Shown: piece after piece, positions 1 through 10,955 of the stretch | Position numbering within the stretch: the first letter of the stretch is position 1 | Layout: the number at the start of each line of letters is the position of its first letter | Assembly: GCF_039540575.1 (NCBI RefSeq) | Contig: NZ_BAABFC010000010.1 | Coordinates: forward strand, 171,358 to 235,357 | Direction of reading: 5' to 3' | DNA: 64,000 nt | DNA from: Pseudaeromonas paramecii | Lineage (GTDB): Bacteria; Pseudomonadota; Gammaproteobacteria; Enterobacterales; Aeromonadaceae | The notes under the pieces: model-generated | What the model was told of the DNA's origin: nothing | Databases searched by the model: none | The model's input: the letters and a program-made list of their open reading frames with translations, nothing else | Made by a program: the position numbers and the translations under genes

Positions 1-1
1 A

Positions 2-319
2 TCTAACGTGCTCAAGGGCGATCTGGCCATCTGCCATACCGAGGCGATCCTCAACCGTCGTACCGACCAGTTGGTGCTGGATGTGCGTAACCCGGGTGAG
101 CTGGCGAGCAACGGCTCCATAGAAGGGGCCATCAACATTCCGCTGGACGAGTTGCGCGGACAACTGGCCAGCCTGCCCAGGGACAAGGAGATACTGGTGA
201 GCTGCCAGGTGGGGCTGCGTGGCCATGTGGCCTACCGGCTGCTGGCCAACGAGGGTTTCAAGGTGAAGAACCTCACCGGCGGCTTCAAGACCTATCAGAT
301 GGTCACCGCCCGTTACTGA
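2..319 (+). CDS. C-terminal rhodanese domain of an FAD-dependent CoA-disulfide reductase/NADH oxidase-like protein (5' truncated)
   Basis: The reading frame is open to the left edge, so only the last ~105 residues are present. The stretch N-V-L-K-G-D before the rhodanese part is the usual linker in pyridine nucleotide-disulfide oxidoreductases of the CoA-disulfide reductase type. The domain carries the rhodanese signature: LDVRNPGEL near its start and a single active-site Cys in the loop V-S-C-Q-V-G-L-R-G, followed by the final G-G-F-K segment. Such domains move sulfane sulfur on a Cys persulfide. The gene stops just before a short gap and the M48 protease. A stand-alone rhodanese is possible but less likely because no start fits the linker. 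Confidence 0.7.
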   Translation, partial: SNVLKGDLAICHTEAILNRRTDQLVLDVRNPGELASNGSIEGAINIPLDELRGQLASLPRDKEILVSCQVGLRGHVAYRLLANEGFKVKNLTGGFKTYQMVTARY

Positions 320-427
320 TCTCCCCTCATCCAAGGCGCCCGCGTGGCGCCTTTCTTTTGTTTACCTCTCTTTGCAGATGACCACCTTGTGTTTTACGCT
401 GTCGGCGACACAATCGCGAGGATGGTT

Positions 428-1234
428 ATGAAGCACAAGGGATTTCGATTTGGTTTGGGACTCCTGCTGTTGAGCCTGGCCGCCTGTTCTACTTCCCCCA
501 CGGGGCGCCGGCAACTGCTGCTCTATTCCGACAACGATGTGGCCCAACTGGGCCTCACCTCCTTCGAGCAGCTCAAGAAGCAGACCAAGGTGTCGAAAAA
601 TGCCAAGCAGACAAAATTTGTCCAGTGTGTGGCCAAGGCGGTGACCGAGCAGATCCCGGCCCAGTACAGCAACCGTCCCGCCCAGTGGGAGGTGGTGCTG
701 TTTGATGATCCCCAGATCAACGCCTTCGCCCTGCCTGGCGGACGCATCGGTGTCTATAGCGGTCTCTTGGGTATCGCCAAGGGGCAGGATCAGCTGGCGG
801 CCGTCATCGGCCATGAGGTGTCCCACGTGCTGGCCAAGCACTCCAACGAGCGGCTCTCCCAGAGCCAGGTGGCCAACCTGGGCATGGTGGCGGCAGACAT
901 GGCCCTGGGCTCCTCCGGCTATCGTCAGCCGGCCATGGCCGCGCTGGGTGTCGGGGTGCAGGTGGGGGTGCTGCTGCCCTATGGCCGGGAGCAGGAGACC
1001 GAGGCGGATCTGCTGGGGCTGAGTCTGATGGCCAATGCCGGCTTCGATCCGCGGCAGGCGGTGACCCTGTGGCAGAACATGGCCCAGTCCCACAAGGGCA
1101 AACAGCAACCCGAGCTGCTCTCCACCCACCCCTCTGATGGCACCCGCATCCAGGCCATCCAGCAACTCTTGCCCAGGGTGATGCCACTGTATCAGGCCGC
1201 TCGCCAGGCCGGACGACAACCCAAATGCCAGTAA
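428..1234 (+). CDS. M48 family metalloprotease, lipoprotein
   Basis: A periplasmic, probably outer-membrane-anchored zinc endopeptidase of the LoiP/YcaL/BepA class, which degrades or remodels misassembled envelope proteins. The product starts with a lipoprotein signal peptide: basic N-terminus, leucine-rich core and lipobox L-A-A-C with Cys20. The zinc site HEVSH lies at residues 129-133 and the third ligand is in the downstream E-x-x-E-A-D helix. A start at 428 places a GAGG ribosome site 6-7 bases upstream; the frame is open further upstream, and ATG 422 is a close alternative. Its last 10 bases overlap the next gene. No TPR domain is present, so it is not full-length BepA. Confidence 0.85.
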   Translation: MKHKGFRFGLGLLLLSLAACSTSPTGRRQLLLYSDNDVAQLGLTSFEQLKKQTKVSKNAKQTKFVQCVAKAVTEQIPAQYSNRPAQWEVVLFDDPQINAFALPGGRIGVYSGLLGIAKGQDQLAAVIGHEVSHVLAKHSNERLSQSQVANLGMVAADMALGSSGYRQPAMAALGVGVQVGVLLPYGREQETEADLLGLSLMANAGFDPRQAVTLWQNMAQSHKGKQQPELLSTHPSDGTRIQAIQQLLPRVMPLYQAARQAGRQPKCQ

Positions 1235-1761
1235 GCCTGTCGGTGCGCCCCGCTACCTTGGCAGATGTGGACGACATAGTGCAGATCCAGCAGGAGAGCT
1301 GGCAGCAGGCCTATCAGGGGCTGCTGCCCGAGGTGGTACTGACCCTGCGGCCGGCCCAGGAGCGGGCCCTCATCTGGCAGCAGCGCTTGAAGGCCCATCC
1401 CTGCATGACGCTGCTGGCCCAGGTGCAGGATGCGGTGGCGGGCTTTCTCTACTGGTTCCCGGAGAACAAACGGGTGGCCCAGCTCAAGTCCTTCTATCTG
1501 CACCCCTTCTATTGGCAGCAGGGCTTGGGTTCCGCCTTGCTGGGGCAGGCCATGGGCGACATGCAGTCCCTGGGACTGCGCCGCTGCGAGTTGTGGGTGC
1601 TGGCCAATAACCGGCCGGCGGAGCGTTTCTACCTTAAGCAGGGCTTTCAATACGACGGTCAGCGGCAGCGCCGGCAGATGGAAGGGGTTGATGTGGTGCA
1701 GCGTCACATGTATCGCCTGCTGGCCGCCAAGGGTAACGGTTCTCTCTCACCTCTGTTATGA
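1225..1761 (+). CDS. GNAT family N-acetyltransferase
   Basis: A 178-residue acyl-CoA-dependent N-acetyltransferase; substrate unknown. The acetyl-CoA loop is visible as Q-Q-G-L-G-S-A-L-L in the middle of the protein, preceded by the beta-strand segment around L-K-S-F-Y-L-H-P, and followed by L-W-V-L-A-N-N-x-P-A-E-R-F-Y-x-K-x-G-F, the classic GNAT C-terminal half. The start codon lies inside the end of the protease gene (10-base overlap), which implies co-transcription and coupling. A different reading frame over the 3' half runs into fklB but is a shadow of this gene. Confidence 0.85.
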   Translation: MPVSLSVRPATLADVDDIVQIQQESWQQAYQGLLPEVVLTLRPAQERALIWQQRLKAHPCMTLLAQVQDAVAGFLYWFPENKRVAQLKSFYLHPFYWQQGLGSALLGQAMGDMQSLGLRRCELWVLANNRPAERFYLKQGFQYDGQRQRRQMEGVDVVQRHMYRLLAAKGNGSLSPLL

Positions 1762-1786
1762 TGAGCCCCTTTTATCAGGAGGCCCC

Positions 1787-2401
1787 ATGTCCCAATTTAC
1801 TTCCATTGAACAGAAGGCCAGTTATGGCATCGGTCGTCAGATCGGTGATCAACTGGCTCAACAATCCTTCGACGGCCTGGATCTGGCTGCCCTGGCTCAG
1901 GGTATCGAGGACTCCATCGAAAATCGTGCCTACGCCGTAAGCCGCGAAGAGTTGGGCGAGGCCTTCCGCCAGCTGACCGACAAGCTCGAAGCCGCCGAGG
2001 CCGAGCGTTCCAAGGATCTGGTGGCCGCCGGGGAAGCCTTTCTGAAGGCCAATGCCGAGCGTCCTGAGGTGCAGATCACCGACTCCGGTCTGCAGTATGA
2101 AGTGCTGGTGGCCGGCGAGGGCAACAAGCCGGCGCGGGACGACAAGGTGCGGGTTCACTACCACGGCACCTTCACCGATGGCCGGGTGTTCGACAGCTCC
2201 ATGGATCGTGGCCAACCCGCCGAGTTTCCGGTGGGCGGCGTGATCGCCGGTTGGGTGGAAGCCCTGCAGATGATGCCCCAAGGCTCCCGCTGGAAGCTCT
2301 ACATCCCCCACGAGCTGGCCTACGGCGCCCGCGGTGCCGGCTCCATCCCGCCCTATTCCGCCCTGGTGTTCGAGGTGGAACTGCTGGATATCCTGGGCTA
2401 A
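1787..2401 (+). CDS. fklB: FKBP-type peptidyl-prolyl cis-trans isomerase FklB
   Basis: Cytoplasmic 22-kDa FKBP rotamase (204 residues) that speeds prolyl isomerisation. The N-terminal helical dimerisation arm begins with the Q-K-A-S-Y-G-I-G-R-Q-I-G-D-Q-L pattern typical of FklB/Mip-like proteins. The C-terminal FKBP fold shows V-R-V-H-Y-H-G-T, D-G-x-V-F-D-S-S, the V-I-x-G-W-x-E-A-L segment with the pocket tryptophan, and the final L-V-F-E-V-E-L-L. ATG 1787 was chosen because a perfect AGGAGG sits four bases upstream and the length then equals that of E. coli FklB; the longer frame upstream is a shadow of the GNAT gene. A strong terminator follows. Confidence 0.93.
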   Translation: MSQFTSIEQKASYGIGRQIGDQLAQQSFDGLDLAALAQGIEDSIENRAYAVSREELGEAFRQLTDKLEAAEAERSKDLVAAGEAFLKANAERPEVQITDSGLQYEVLVAGEGNKPARDDKVRVHYHGTFTDGRVFDSSMDRGQPAEFPVGGVIAGWVEALQMMPQGSRWKLYIPHELAYGARGAGSIPPYSALVFEVELLDILG

Positions 2402-2413
2402 GTCCCAGCCAAG

Positions 2414-2442
2414 AAGCCGACCGGGTGGTCGGCTTTTTTTTT
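2414..2442 (+). terminator. Intrinsic terminator of fklB
   Basis: Nine-base-pair stem AAGCCGACC/GGTCGGCTT with a GGGT loop, followed by a run of nine T. Confidence 0.93.
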
Positions 2443-2506
2443 GCCTTTTTATCGCCACCCAGGCTGGCTACACTACAAGGCCAGTTTTCAAGGAGCAAAG
2501 AGCAAG

Positions 2507-3319
2507 ATGGATATGCCAATCCGTATCGCCCTGATGGGCTGTCAGGGCCGCATGGGCAAGGCCCTGCTGGAAGCCATTAGCAATGCACCAGGGGTGACCC
2601 TGGGAGCCGCCCTGGAGCGGCCGGGCGCGGCCGTCATCGGCCTGGACGTGGGGGAGCTCAACGGCCTGGGCGCCAATGGCGTCAAGATCGCCGATAGCCT
2701 GAGCCAGGTGGCGGACGATTTTGACATCATCATCGACTTCACCCGTCCCGAGGCCACCCTGGCCACCCTGGCGTTTGCCGTGGCCCATGGCAAACCCGTG
2801 GTCATCGGCACCACCGGCTTTAATGACGCCGGCAAGCAGCAGATCCGGGATGCCGCGGCCCAGGTGGGGGTGGTGTTTGCCTCCAACTACAGCGTGGGGG
2901 TCAACCTGGTGTTCAAGCTGCTGGAGCAGGCCGCCAAGGTGATGGGGGAGTACAGCGACATCGAGATCATCGAGGGGCACCACAGATTCAAGGTGGATGC
3001 GCCGTCCGGTACTGCCCTGTCCATGGGGGAGGTCATCGCCAAGACCCTAGGTCGGGATCTCAAGGAGTGTGCCGTCTATGGCCGTGAGGGCATCACGGGC
3101 GAGCGGGATCGCAAGACCATCGGCTTTGCCACCATCCGTGCCGGCGATCTGGTGGGGGAGCACACCGCCATGTTTGCCGATATTGGCGAGCGGGTGGAGA
3201 TCACCCACAAAGCCTCCAGTCGTCTGACCTTTGCCAATGGCGCCGTGCGGGCCGCCGCCTGGTTGGCCAGCCAGCCGGCCAATCTGTATGACATGCAGGA
3301 TGTTCTGGCTCTGAAGTGA
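2507..3319 (+). CDS. dapB: 4-hydroxy-tetrahydrodipicolinate reductase
   Basis: Catalyses NAD(P)H-dependent reduction of 4-hydroxy-tetrahydrodipicolinate in the diaminopimelate/lysine pathway. The 270-residue product opens with the nucleotide-binding strand I-A-L-M-G-C-Q-G-R-M-G-K and carries the substrate-site signature G-H-H-R-F-K-V-D-A-P-S-G-T-A with the catalytic His pair and Lys. ATG 2507 has AAGGAG 11 bases upstream; ATG 2513 is a nearby alternative. It is followed by a terminator and then carAB, the same order as in E. coli. The window also holds lysC, whose lysine riboswitch controls entry into the same pathway. Confidence 0.95.
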   Translation: MDMPIRIALMGCQGRMGKALLEAISNAPGVTLGAALERPGAAVIGLDVGELNGLGANGVKIADSLSQVADDFDIIIDFTRPEATLATLAFAVAHGKPVVIGTTGFNDAGKQQIRDAAAQVGVVFASNYSVGVNLVFKLLEQAAKVMGEYSDIEIIEGHHRFKVDAPSGTALSMGEVIAKTLGRDLKECAVYGREGITGERDRKTIGFATIRAGDLVGEHTAMFADIGERVEITHKASSRLTFANGAVRAAAWLASQPANLYDMQDVLALK

Positions 3320-3321
3320 AG

Positions 3322-3346
3322 AAACCGCCGAAAGGCGGTTTTTTTT
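3322..3346 (+). terminator. Intrinsic terminator of dapB
   Basis: Stem AAACCGCC/GGCGGTTT with a GAAA tetraloop and an eight-T tail. The 20-base core is identical to the glnS terminator at 30101-30120. Confidence 0.92.
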
Positions 3347-3861
3347 GGCTTCTTCGCCGCCGCCCAGACGGGATTGGCGCTGTAAAACGTTGTCTACTTG
3401 GTCAGGATTTGTTGGTTGGCGGATTGAGTTGGCTTGTTTTTGTGAAAATACCAGGAAGATCATTTTTCTTGTAAATTCCTTGTATTTTAAGTGGAAACCC
3501 ATGGTTTATTTTTGTTTTTTCTCGACGGTGTATCGATGATCCAGTTGGCTAAATTCAGTAAAAACAGTGCGATGGATTGTAATTGCTCAAAAATTTCGGT
3601 TTTGTAGTCAAAATTATCTATGGCTCTTATTTTATTTTGTTTTTTTTATTGATAAGTGGTGCAATTGGTTGCAATTGATATTCTATGCATAAATATGGAA
3701 TATTTTTTCACTCGCACGGATCCTGTGGCTTGCCAGGTCGGGGATTTGGTGTAAAATACCGAGAATTTGCCCACAGGGTGGCACAGTGACCTGAAAAGGT
3801 CGGCTGTTACCGGTGGGCGTCGGCAGCAGAACCTGAACCAGATAGTGACTCGGAGGTCGTC
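3347..3861 (+). promoter_or_regulatory. carAB upstream regulatory region (AT-rich) with promoter
   Basis: No gene is supported in this 515-base gap; the small frames in it lack ribosome sites and homology. The stretch 3420-3715 is markedly AT-rich against the GC-rich neighbours, as expected for IHF/PepA/ArgR-type control regions of carAB. A promoter is readable as TTGCCA (3730-3735), 16-base spacer, TAAAAT (3752-3757), giving a start near 3764 and a leader of about 100 bases that can fold. Upstream lies an inverted repeat ATATTC/GAATAT (3678-3683, 3698-3703) around an ATGCAT core that loosely resembles paired ARG boxes. The regulator assignment is inference. Confidence 0.5.
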
Positions 3862-4992
3862 TTGACTCATTCAGCCTTACTCGTGTTGGAAGATGGCACG
3901 GTATTCAAGGGCATTTCGATTGGCGCAGAAGGCTGTTCCGTCGGGGAGGTGGTGTTTAATACCTCGATGACGGGATACCAGGAGATCCTCACAGATCCCT
4001 CCTATTCCCGCCAGATCGTCACCCTCACTTACCCCCACATCGGCAACACAGGCACCAACAGCGAAGACGAAGAATCCACCGGCATCCACGCCCAGGGCCT
4101 CATCATTCGCGACCTTCCCCTCATCGCCTCCAACTTCCGCAGTCAAGAAACCCTCTCCGAATACCTCAAGCGCCACAAGGTGGTGGGCATCGCCGACATC
4201 GATACCCGCAAGCTGACCCGTCGTCTGCGGGAAACCGGTGCCCAGGCCGGCTGCATCATGACCGGTCGCAACCTGGATGAGGCCAAGGCGCTGGAGCTGG
4301 CCAAGGGCTTCCCGGGTCTGAAGGGCATGGATCTGGCCAAGGAAGTCACGGTCCAGAAAGCCTATCCCTGGACCGAGGGCAGCTGGCAACTGGGCGAGGG
4401 GCACGTTAGCCCGGCCGAACTGCCGTTCCACGTGGTGGCCTACGACTTTGGCGCCAAGCGCAACATTCTGCGCATGCTGGTGGATCGGGGCTGCCGCCTG
4501 ACAGTGGTGCCGGCCAAGACCCCGGCGGCCGAGGTGCTGGCCATGAACCCGGACGGCATCTTCCTGTCCAACGGTCCCGGCGACCCTGAGCCCTGCGACT
4601 ACGCCATTGCTGCCATCAAGGCATTCCTCGACACCGAGATCCCGGTGTTCGGCATCTGCCTGGGCCACCAGCTGCTGGGCCTGGCCTCCGGTGCCAAGAC
4701 AGTCAAGATGAAGTTCGGCCACCACGGTGCCAACCACCCGGTGAAGGATCTGGATCGGGATGTGGTGATGATCACCAGTCAAAACCATGGTTTCGCGGTG
4801 GACGAGGCAACCTTGCCGAGCAACCTGCGGGCCACCCACGTGTCGCTGTTCGACGGCTCCTTGCAGGGGATCCACAGAACCGACAAGCCGGCGTTCAGCT
4901 TCCAGGGGCACCCGGAAGCAAGCCCGGGGCCGCACGATGCCGCGCCGCTGTTTGACCATTTCATCGAGCTTATCAAGACGTACCGCGCATAA
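3862..4992 (+). CDS. carA: Carbamoyl-phosphate synthase small (glutaminase) subunit
   Basis: Hydrolyses glutamine and channels ammonia to CarB for carbamoyl phosphate, shared by arginine and pyrimidine synthesis. The N-terminal small-subunit domain (G-Y-Q-E-I-L-T-D-P-S-Y) precedes a class I glutamine amidotransferase domain with the nucleophile Cys266 in G-I-C-L-G-H-Q and the His/Glu of G-H-P-E-A-S-P-G-P-H-D. The start is TTG, supported by CGGAGG six bases upstream and by alignment with E. coli CarA, which also uses UUG. 376 residues, normal length. carB follows after 18 bases, so the two form an operon. Confidence 0.97.
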   Translation: MTHSALLVLEDGTVFKGISIGAEGCSVGEVVFNTSMTGYQEILTDPSYSRQIVTLTYPHIGNTGTNSEDEESTGIHAQGLIIRDLPLIASNFRSQETLSEYLKRHKVVGIADIDTRKLTRRLRETGAQAGCIMTGRNLDEAKALELAKGFPGLKGMDLAKEVTVQKAYPWTEGSWQLGEGHVSPAELPFHVVAYDFGAKRNILRMLVDRGCRLTVVPAKTPAAEVLAMNPDGIFLSNGPGDPEPCDYAIAAIKAFLDTEIPVFGICLGHQLLGLASGAKTVKMKFGHHGANHPVKDLDRDVVMITSQNHGFAVDEATLPSNLRATHVSLFDGSLQGIHRTDKPAFSFQGHPEASPGPHDAAPLFDHFIELIKTYRA

Positions 4993-5010
4993 AGAGTAGG
5001 GTAGAGAGTC

Positions 5011-8238
<3,228 letters not shown>

Positions 8239-8254
8239 GCTGGACGGCAAATGA

Positions 8255-8288
8255 AAAAGCCTCCCAATCGGGAGGCTTTTTTTTTCGG
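8255..8288 (+). terminator. Intrinsic terminator of carAB
   Basis: Eleven-base-pair stem AAAAGCCTCCC/GGGAGGCTTTT with loop AATC and a long T run. It lies between convergent genes and could also serve the minus-strand lipoprotein gene. Confidence 0.93.
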
Positions 8289-8307
8289 CCGAGCCGGGTT
8301 TCGCGGC

Positions 8308-8760
8308 TCATTGGCGCGTGCTGCCGCCGAGGCGCCCCTCTTTATTGAGGGTGATGTTTGGCAGCAGGGCCCCGGCATCCAGCACCAGATGCAGCTGGTA
8401 GCCCAGGCCATCCTTGGGCGGGGCACTGAGTAGCTGCTGGGCCAGGGCCAGGGCACCGAGCATATCGGGTCGGGCCAGCAGGGTGACATCGGCCTCACCG
8501 TAGGCGGGCAGTACAGGCAACTGGTTGGCGACACCGGAGAGCAGGGCATGCCCCTCCACCGACAGATCGTAGCTGGCACCACGCAAAGACAAGTCGCGGT
8601 CGTTGGGATTGCTCAGGTGCAGGCTGATGGCCAGTTGCGGCAGGCCGCTGGCATGGGGTTGCAGCACCACGGAATTGACCAGCACCTTGGGGGCCTGGAT
8701 GGGATTGAGGCTGGCACAGGCGGACAGCAGCAGACAGCACAGCAGCAGTAAACGGGACAC
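8308..8760 (-). CDS. LEA type 2 family lipoprotein
   Basis: 150-residue exported lipoprotein with a LEA14/WHy (water stress and hypersensitive response) type beta-sandwich domain. The signal peptide is leucine-rich and ends in the lipobox L-S-A-C. The mature part has the family pattern: V-L-V-N-S-V-V-L-Q near the start, I-S-L-H-L-S-N-P-N-D-R-D (the conserved N-P-N turn), then V-E-G-H-A-L-L-S-G-V. Function in bacteria is not established. Start is GTG with GGAG about eight bases upstream. It is divergent from putP. Confidence 0.75.
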   Translation of the reverse strand: MSRLLLLCCLLLSACASLNPIQAPKVLVNSVVLQPHASGLPQLAISLHLSNPNDRDLSLRGASYDLSVEGHALLSGVANQLPVLPAYGEADVTLLARPDMLGALALAQQLLSAPPKDGLGYQLHLVLDAGALLPNITLNKEGRLGGSTRQ

Positions 8761-8927
8761 GAAAGACGCTCCATTGATGGGGATCAGACAGCGAGGGCCA
8801 CTGTGACAGCCTGTACGGTCCTTGGCAAGCCTCTGCCGATGAGGCGGACAGACTCATCCCGTGGCTTGCTCCATCCGGCATTTCCCCGCACAATGTGCGT
8901 TTTTCCACGTCAAATGGCAGGACGCCC

Positions 8928-10445
8928 ATGAGCACAACCAACCCAACCACGATCACCTTTGTGATCTACATACTGGCCATGATCGCCATCGGCTTCATGG
9001 CCTGGCGCTATACCCGCAATCTGTCCGATTACATTCTGGGCGGCCGCCGGCTGGGCAGCTTCGTCACCGCCATGAGCGCAGGGGCCTCCGACATGAGCGG
9101 CTGGCTGCTGCTGGGCTTGCCGGGTGCCATCTTCGTCTCCGGCATCAGTGAGAGCTGGATTGCCATTGGCCTCGTGATCGGGGCCTGGTTCAACTGGCTG
9201 CTGGTGGCCGGTCGCCTGCGGGTCTACACCGAGCTCTCCCGCAACGCCCTGACCCTGCCGGATTACTTCACCCACCGCTTCGAGGATCGCAGCCGGCTGC
9301 TGCGGGTGTTCTCCGCCATCATCATACTGCTGTTCTTCACCATCTATTGTGCCTCCGGCATGGTGGCCGGTGCCCGCCTGTTTGAGCAGACCTTCGGCTT
9401 TGACTACGGCACCGCCCTCTGGCTCGGCGCCTTGGCGACCCTGGCCTACGTGTTCATCGGTGGTTTCCTGGCGGTGAGCTGGACCGATACGGTGCAGGCC
9501 ACCCTGATGATCTTCGCCCTCTTGCTGACCCCGGTCATCGTCATGCTCCATGTGGGCAGCTTTGGTGAGGCGGTGAGCGCGGTGGAGCAGATCAATCCGG
9601 CCATGACGGATCTGTTTAACGGCACCACCACCATCGGCATCATCTCCCTGATGGCCTGGGGCCTGGGCTACATGGGGCAGCCCCATATCCTGGCCCGCTT
9701 CATGGCGGCCAGCTCCCTGCAGACCATCCCCAAGGCCCGGCGCATCGCCATGACCTGGATGGTGCTGACCCTGGCGGGCGCCATCGGCGTCGGTTTCTTC
9801 GGCATCGCCTACTATGCCGCCAACCCGGCGCAGGCGGCGGGTGTGAAAGCCAACAGCGAGACGGTGTTCATCTCCCTGTCTCAGATCCTGTTCAACCCCT
9901 GGGTCGCCGGCATCCTGCTCTCCGCCATCCTGGCGGCGGTGATGAGCACCCTGTCCTGTCAGCTGCTGGTCTCCTCCTCCGCCCTGACCGAGGACTTCTA
10001 CAAGGCCTTCTTGCGGCCTAACGCCTCCGACAAGGAGCTGGTGTGGTGCGGTCGCCTGATGGTGCTGCTGGTGGCCCTGGTGGCGCTGGCCATCGCCTCG
10101 GATCCCACCAGCCAGGTGCTGGGTCTGGTGGGCTACGCCTGGGCTGGCTTCGGCTCTGCCTTCGGCCCCGTGGTGCTCTTGTCCGTGCTGTGGCCGCGCA
10201 TGACCCGCAACGGCGCCCTGGCTGGTATGCTGGTAGGTGCCCTGACGGTCATCATCTGGCGCAACGGCGGCTGGTTTGGTCTGTATGAAATGGTGCCAGG
10301 CTTCGGTCTGGCTACCCTGACCATCTGGCTGGTGAGCCTGCTGGACAAGGCGCCGTCTGTGGCCGTGACCCAGGGCTTCCGCCGCATGGAGCTGACCATG
10401 GCGGCCAACGGTGAACTAGATGGCGAAGCCGCCGAGCGGGCCTGA
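8928..10445 (+). CDS. putP: Sodium/proline symporter
   Basis: Inner-membrane SSS-family Na+/proline symporter, about 13 transmembrane segments, 505 residues (E. coli PutP 502). Characteristic features: the first helix followed by S-D-Y-I-L-G-G-R-R-L-G-S and S-A-G-A-S-D-M-S-G-W-L-L-L-G-L-P-G, the sodium/proline-site motif of PutP, and G-L-G-Y-M-G-Q-P-H further on. ATG 8928 has a GCAGGA ribosome site and matches the family N-terminus; an in-frame ATG at 8895 is less likely. PutA is not in the window, so proline breakdown is encoded elsewhere. A terminator follows. Confidence 0.94.
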   Translation: MSTTNPTTITFVIYILAMIAIGFMAWRYTRNLSDYILGGRRLGSFVTAMSAGASDMSGWLLLGLPGAIFVSGISESWIAIGLVIGAWFNWLLVAGRLRVYTELSRNALTLPDYFTHRFEDRSRLLRVFSAIIILLFFTIYCASGMVAGARLFEQTFGFDYGTALWLGALATLAYVFIGGFLAVSWTDTVQATLMIFALLLTPVIVMLHVGSFGEAVSAVEQINPAMTDLFNGTTTIGIISLMAWGLGYMGQPHILARFMAASSLQTIPKARRIAMTWMVLTLAGAIGVGFFGIAYYAANPAQAAGVKANSETVFISLSQILFNPWVAGILLSAILAAVMSTLSCQLLVSSSALTEDFYKAFLRPNASDKELVWCGRLMVLLVALVALAIASDPTSQVLGLVGYAWAGFGSAFGPVVLLSVLWPRMTRNGALAGMLVGALTVIIWRNGGWFGLYEMVPGFGLATLTIWLVSLLDKAPSVAVTQGFRRMELTMAANGELDGEAAERA

Positions 10446-10469
10446 TGACTCGCTATATCCTCATTTAAC

Positions 10470-10498
10470 AAGAGGCCGGGCAATTGCCCGGCCTCTTT
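10470..10498 (+). terminator. Intrinsic terminator of putP
   Basis: Twelve-base-pair stem AAGAGGCCGGGC/GCCCGGCCTCTT with loop AATT. The T run is short. Located between convergent putP and ybjQ; it probably works both ways. Confidence 0.85.
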
Positions 10499-10520
10499 GT
10501 TTGCCGCTTTACGATGCCGC

Positions 10521-10841
10521 TTAGCGGATCACCACCGCCGTGCCGCTGATGCTGACCATCAGCATGCCACCGTTGGGTCCTACCACCTCATAGTCCAGAT
10601 CGATGCCCACCACGGCGTTGGCGCCCAGTGCCGCGGCTCTCTGACTGAGTTCCTGCATGGCGATCTCCCGGGCCTTGCCCAGCTCTTTTTCGTAGGCGGC
10701 TGAGCGGCCGCCTATGATGTCGCGGATGCCGGCAAACAGATCCTTGAAGATATTGGCGCCCAGTATGGCCTCACCGACGACGATGCCGCGGTACTCGAGG
10801 ATCTGTTTGCCTTCCAGGGTGGGGGTGGTGGAGAGGATCAT
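10521..10841 (-). CDS. ybjQ: YbjQ family protein (UPF0145)
   Basis: Small (106 residues) heavy-metal-binding-domain family protein of unknown function that forms pentamers in solved homologues. The family pattern is clear: L-E-G-K-x-I-L-E-Y-R-G-I-V-V-G-E-A-I-L-G-A-N, D-I-I-G-G-R-S-x-A-Y-E, and A-L-G-A-N-A-V-V-G-I-D-L-D-Y-E. Start ATG 10841 matches the family N-terminus; the longer frame upstream has no support. It lies downstream of lysC on the same strand, separated from it by a terminator. Confidence 0.9.
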   Translation of the reverse strand: MILSTTPTLEGKQILEYRGIVVGEAILGANIFKDLFAGIRDIIGGRSAAYEKELGKAREIAMQELSQRAAALGANAVVGIDLDYEVVGPNGGMLMVSISGTAVVIR

Positions 10842-10901
10842 GTCAGGTGACTCCGTGCTGAGGGTGAGGTGGCCAGCATAGCAGGGGCGCCACACGGGCA
10901 C

Positions 10902-10928
10902 AAAAAAGGGCGCAGACAAGCTGCGCCC
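10902..10928 (-). terminator. Intrinsic terminator of lysC
   Basis: Read on the minus strand: stem GGGCGCAG/CTGCGCCC with a five-base loop followed by six T. Confidence 0.92.
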
Positions 10929-10955
10929 AACGGAGTAAAAGGACTTAAAGTGCGC

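Noticed and set aside
3345..3539. 64-codon plus-strand frame after dapB
   Set aside because: Begins in the terminator tail and runs through the AT-rich control region; no ribosome site or recognisable family.
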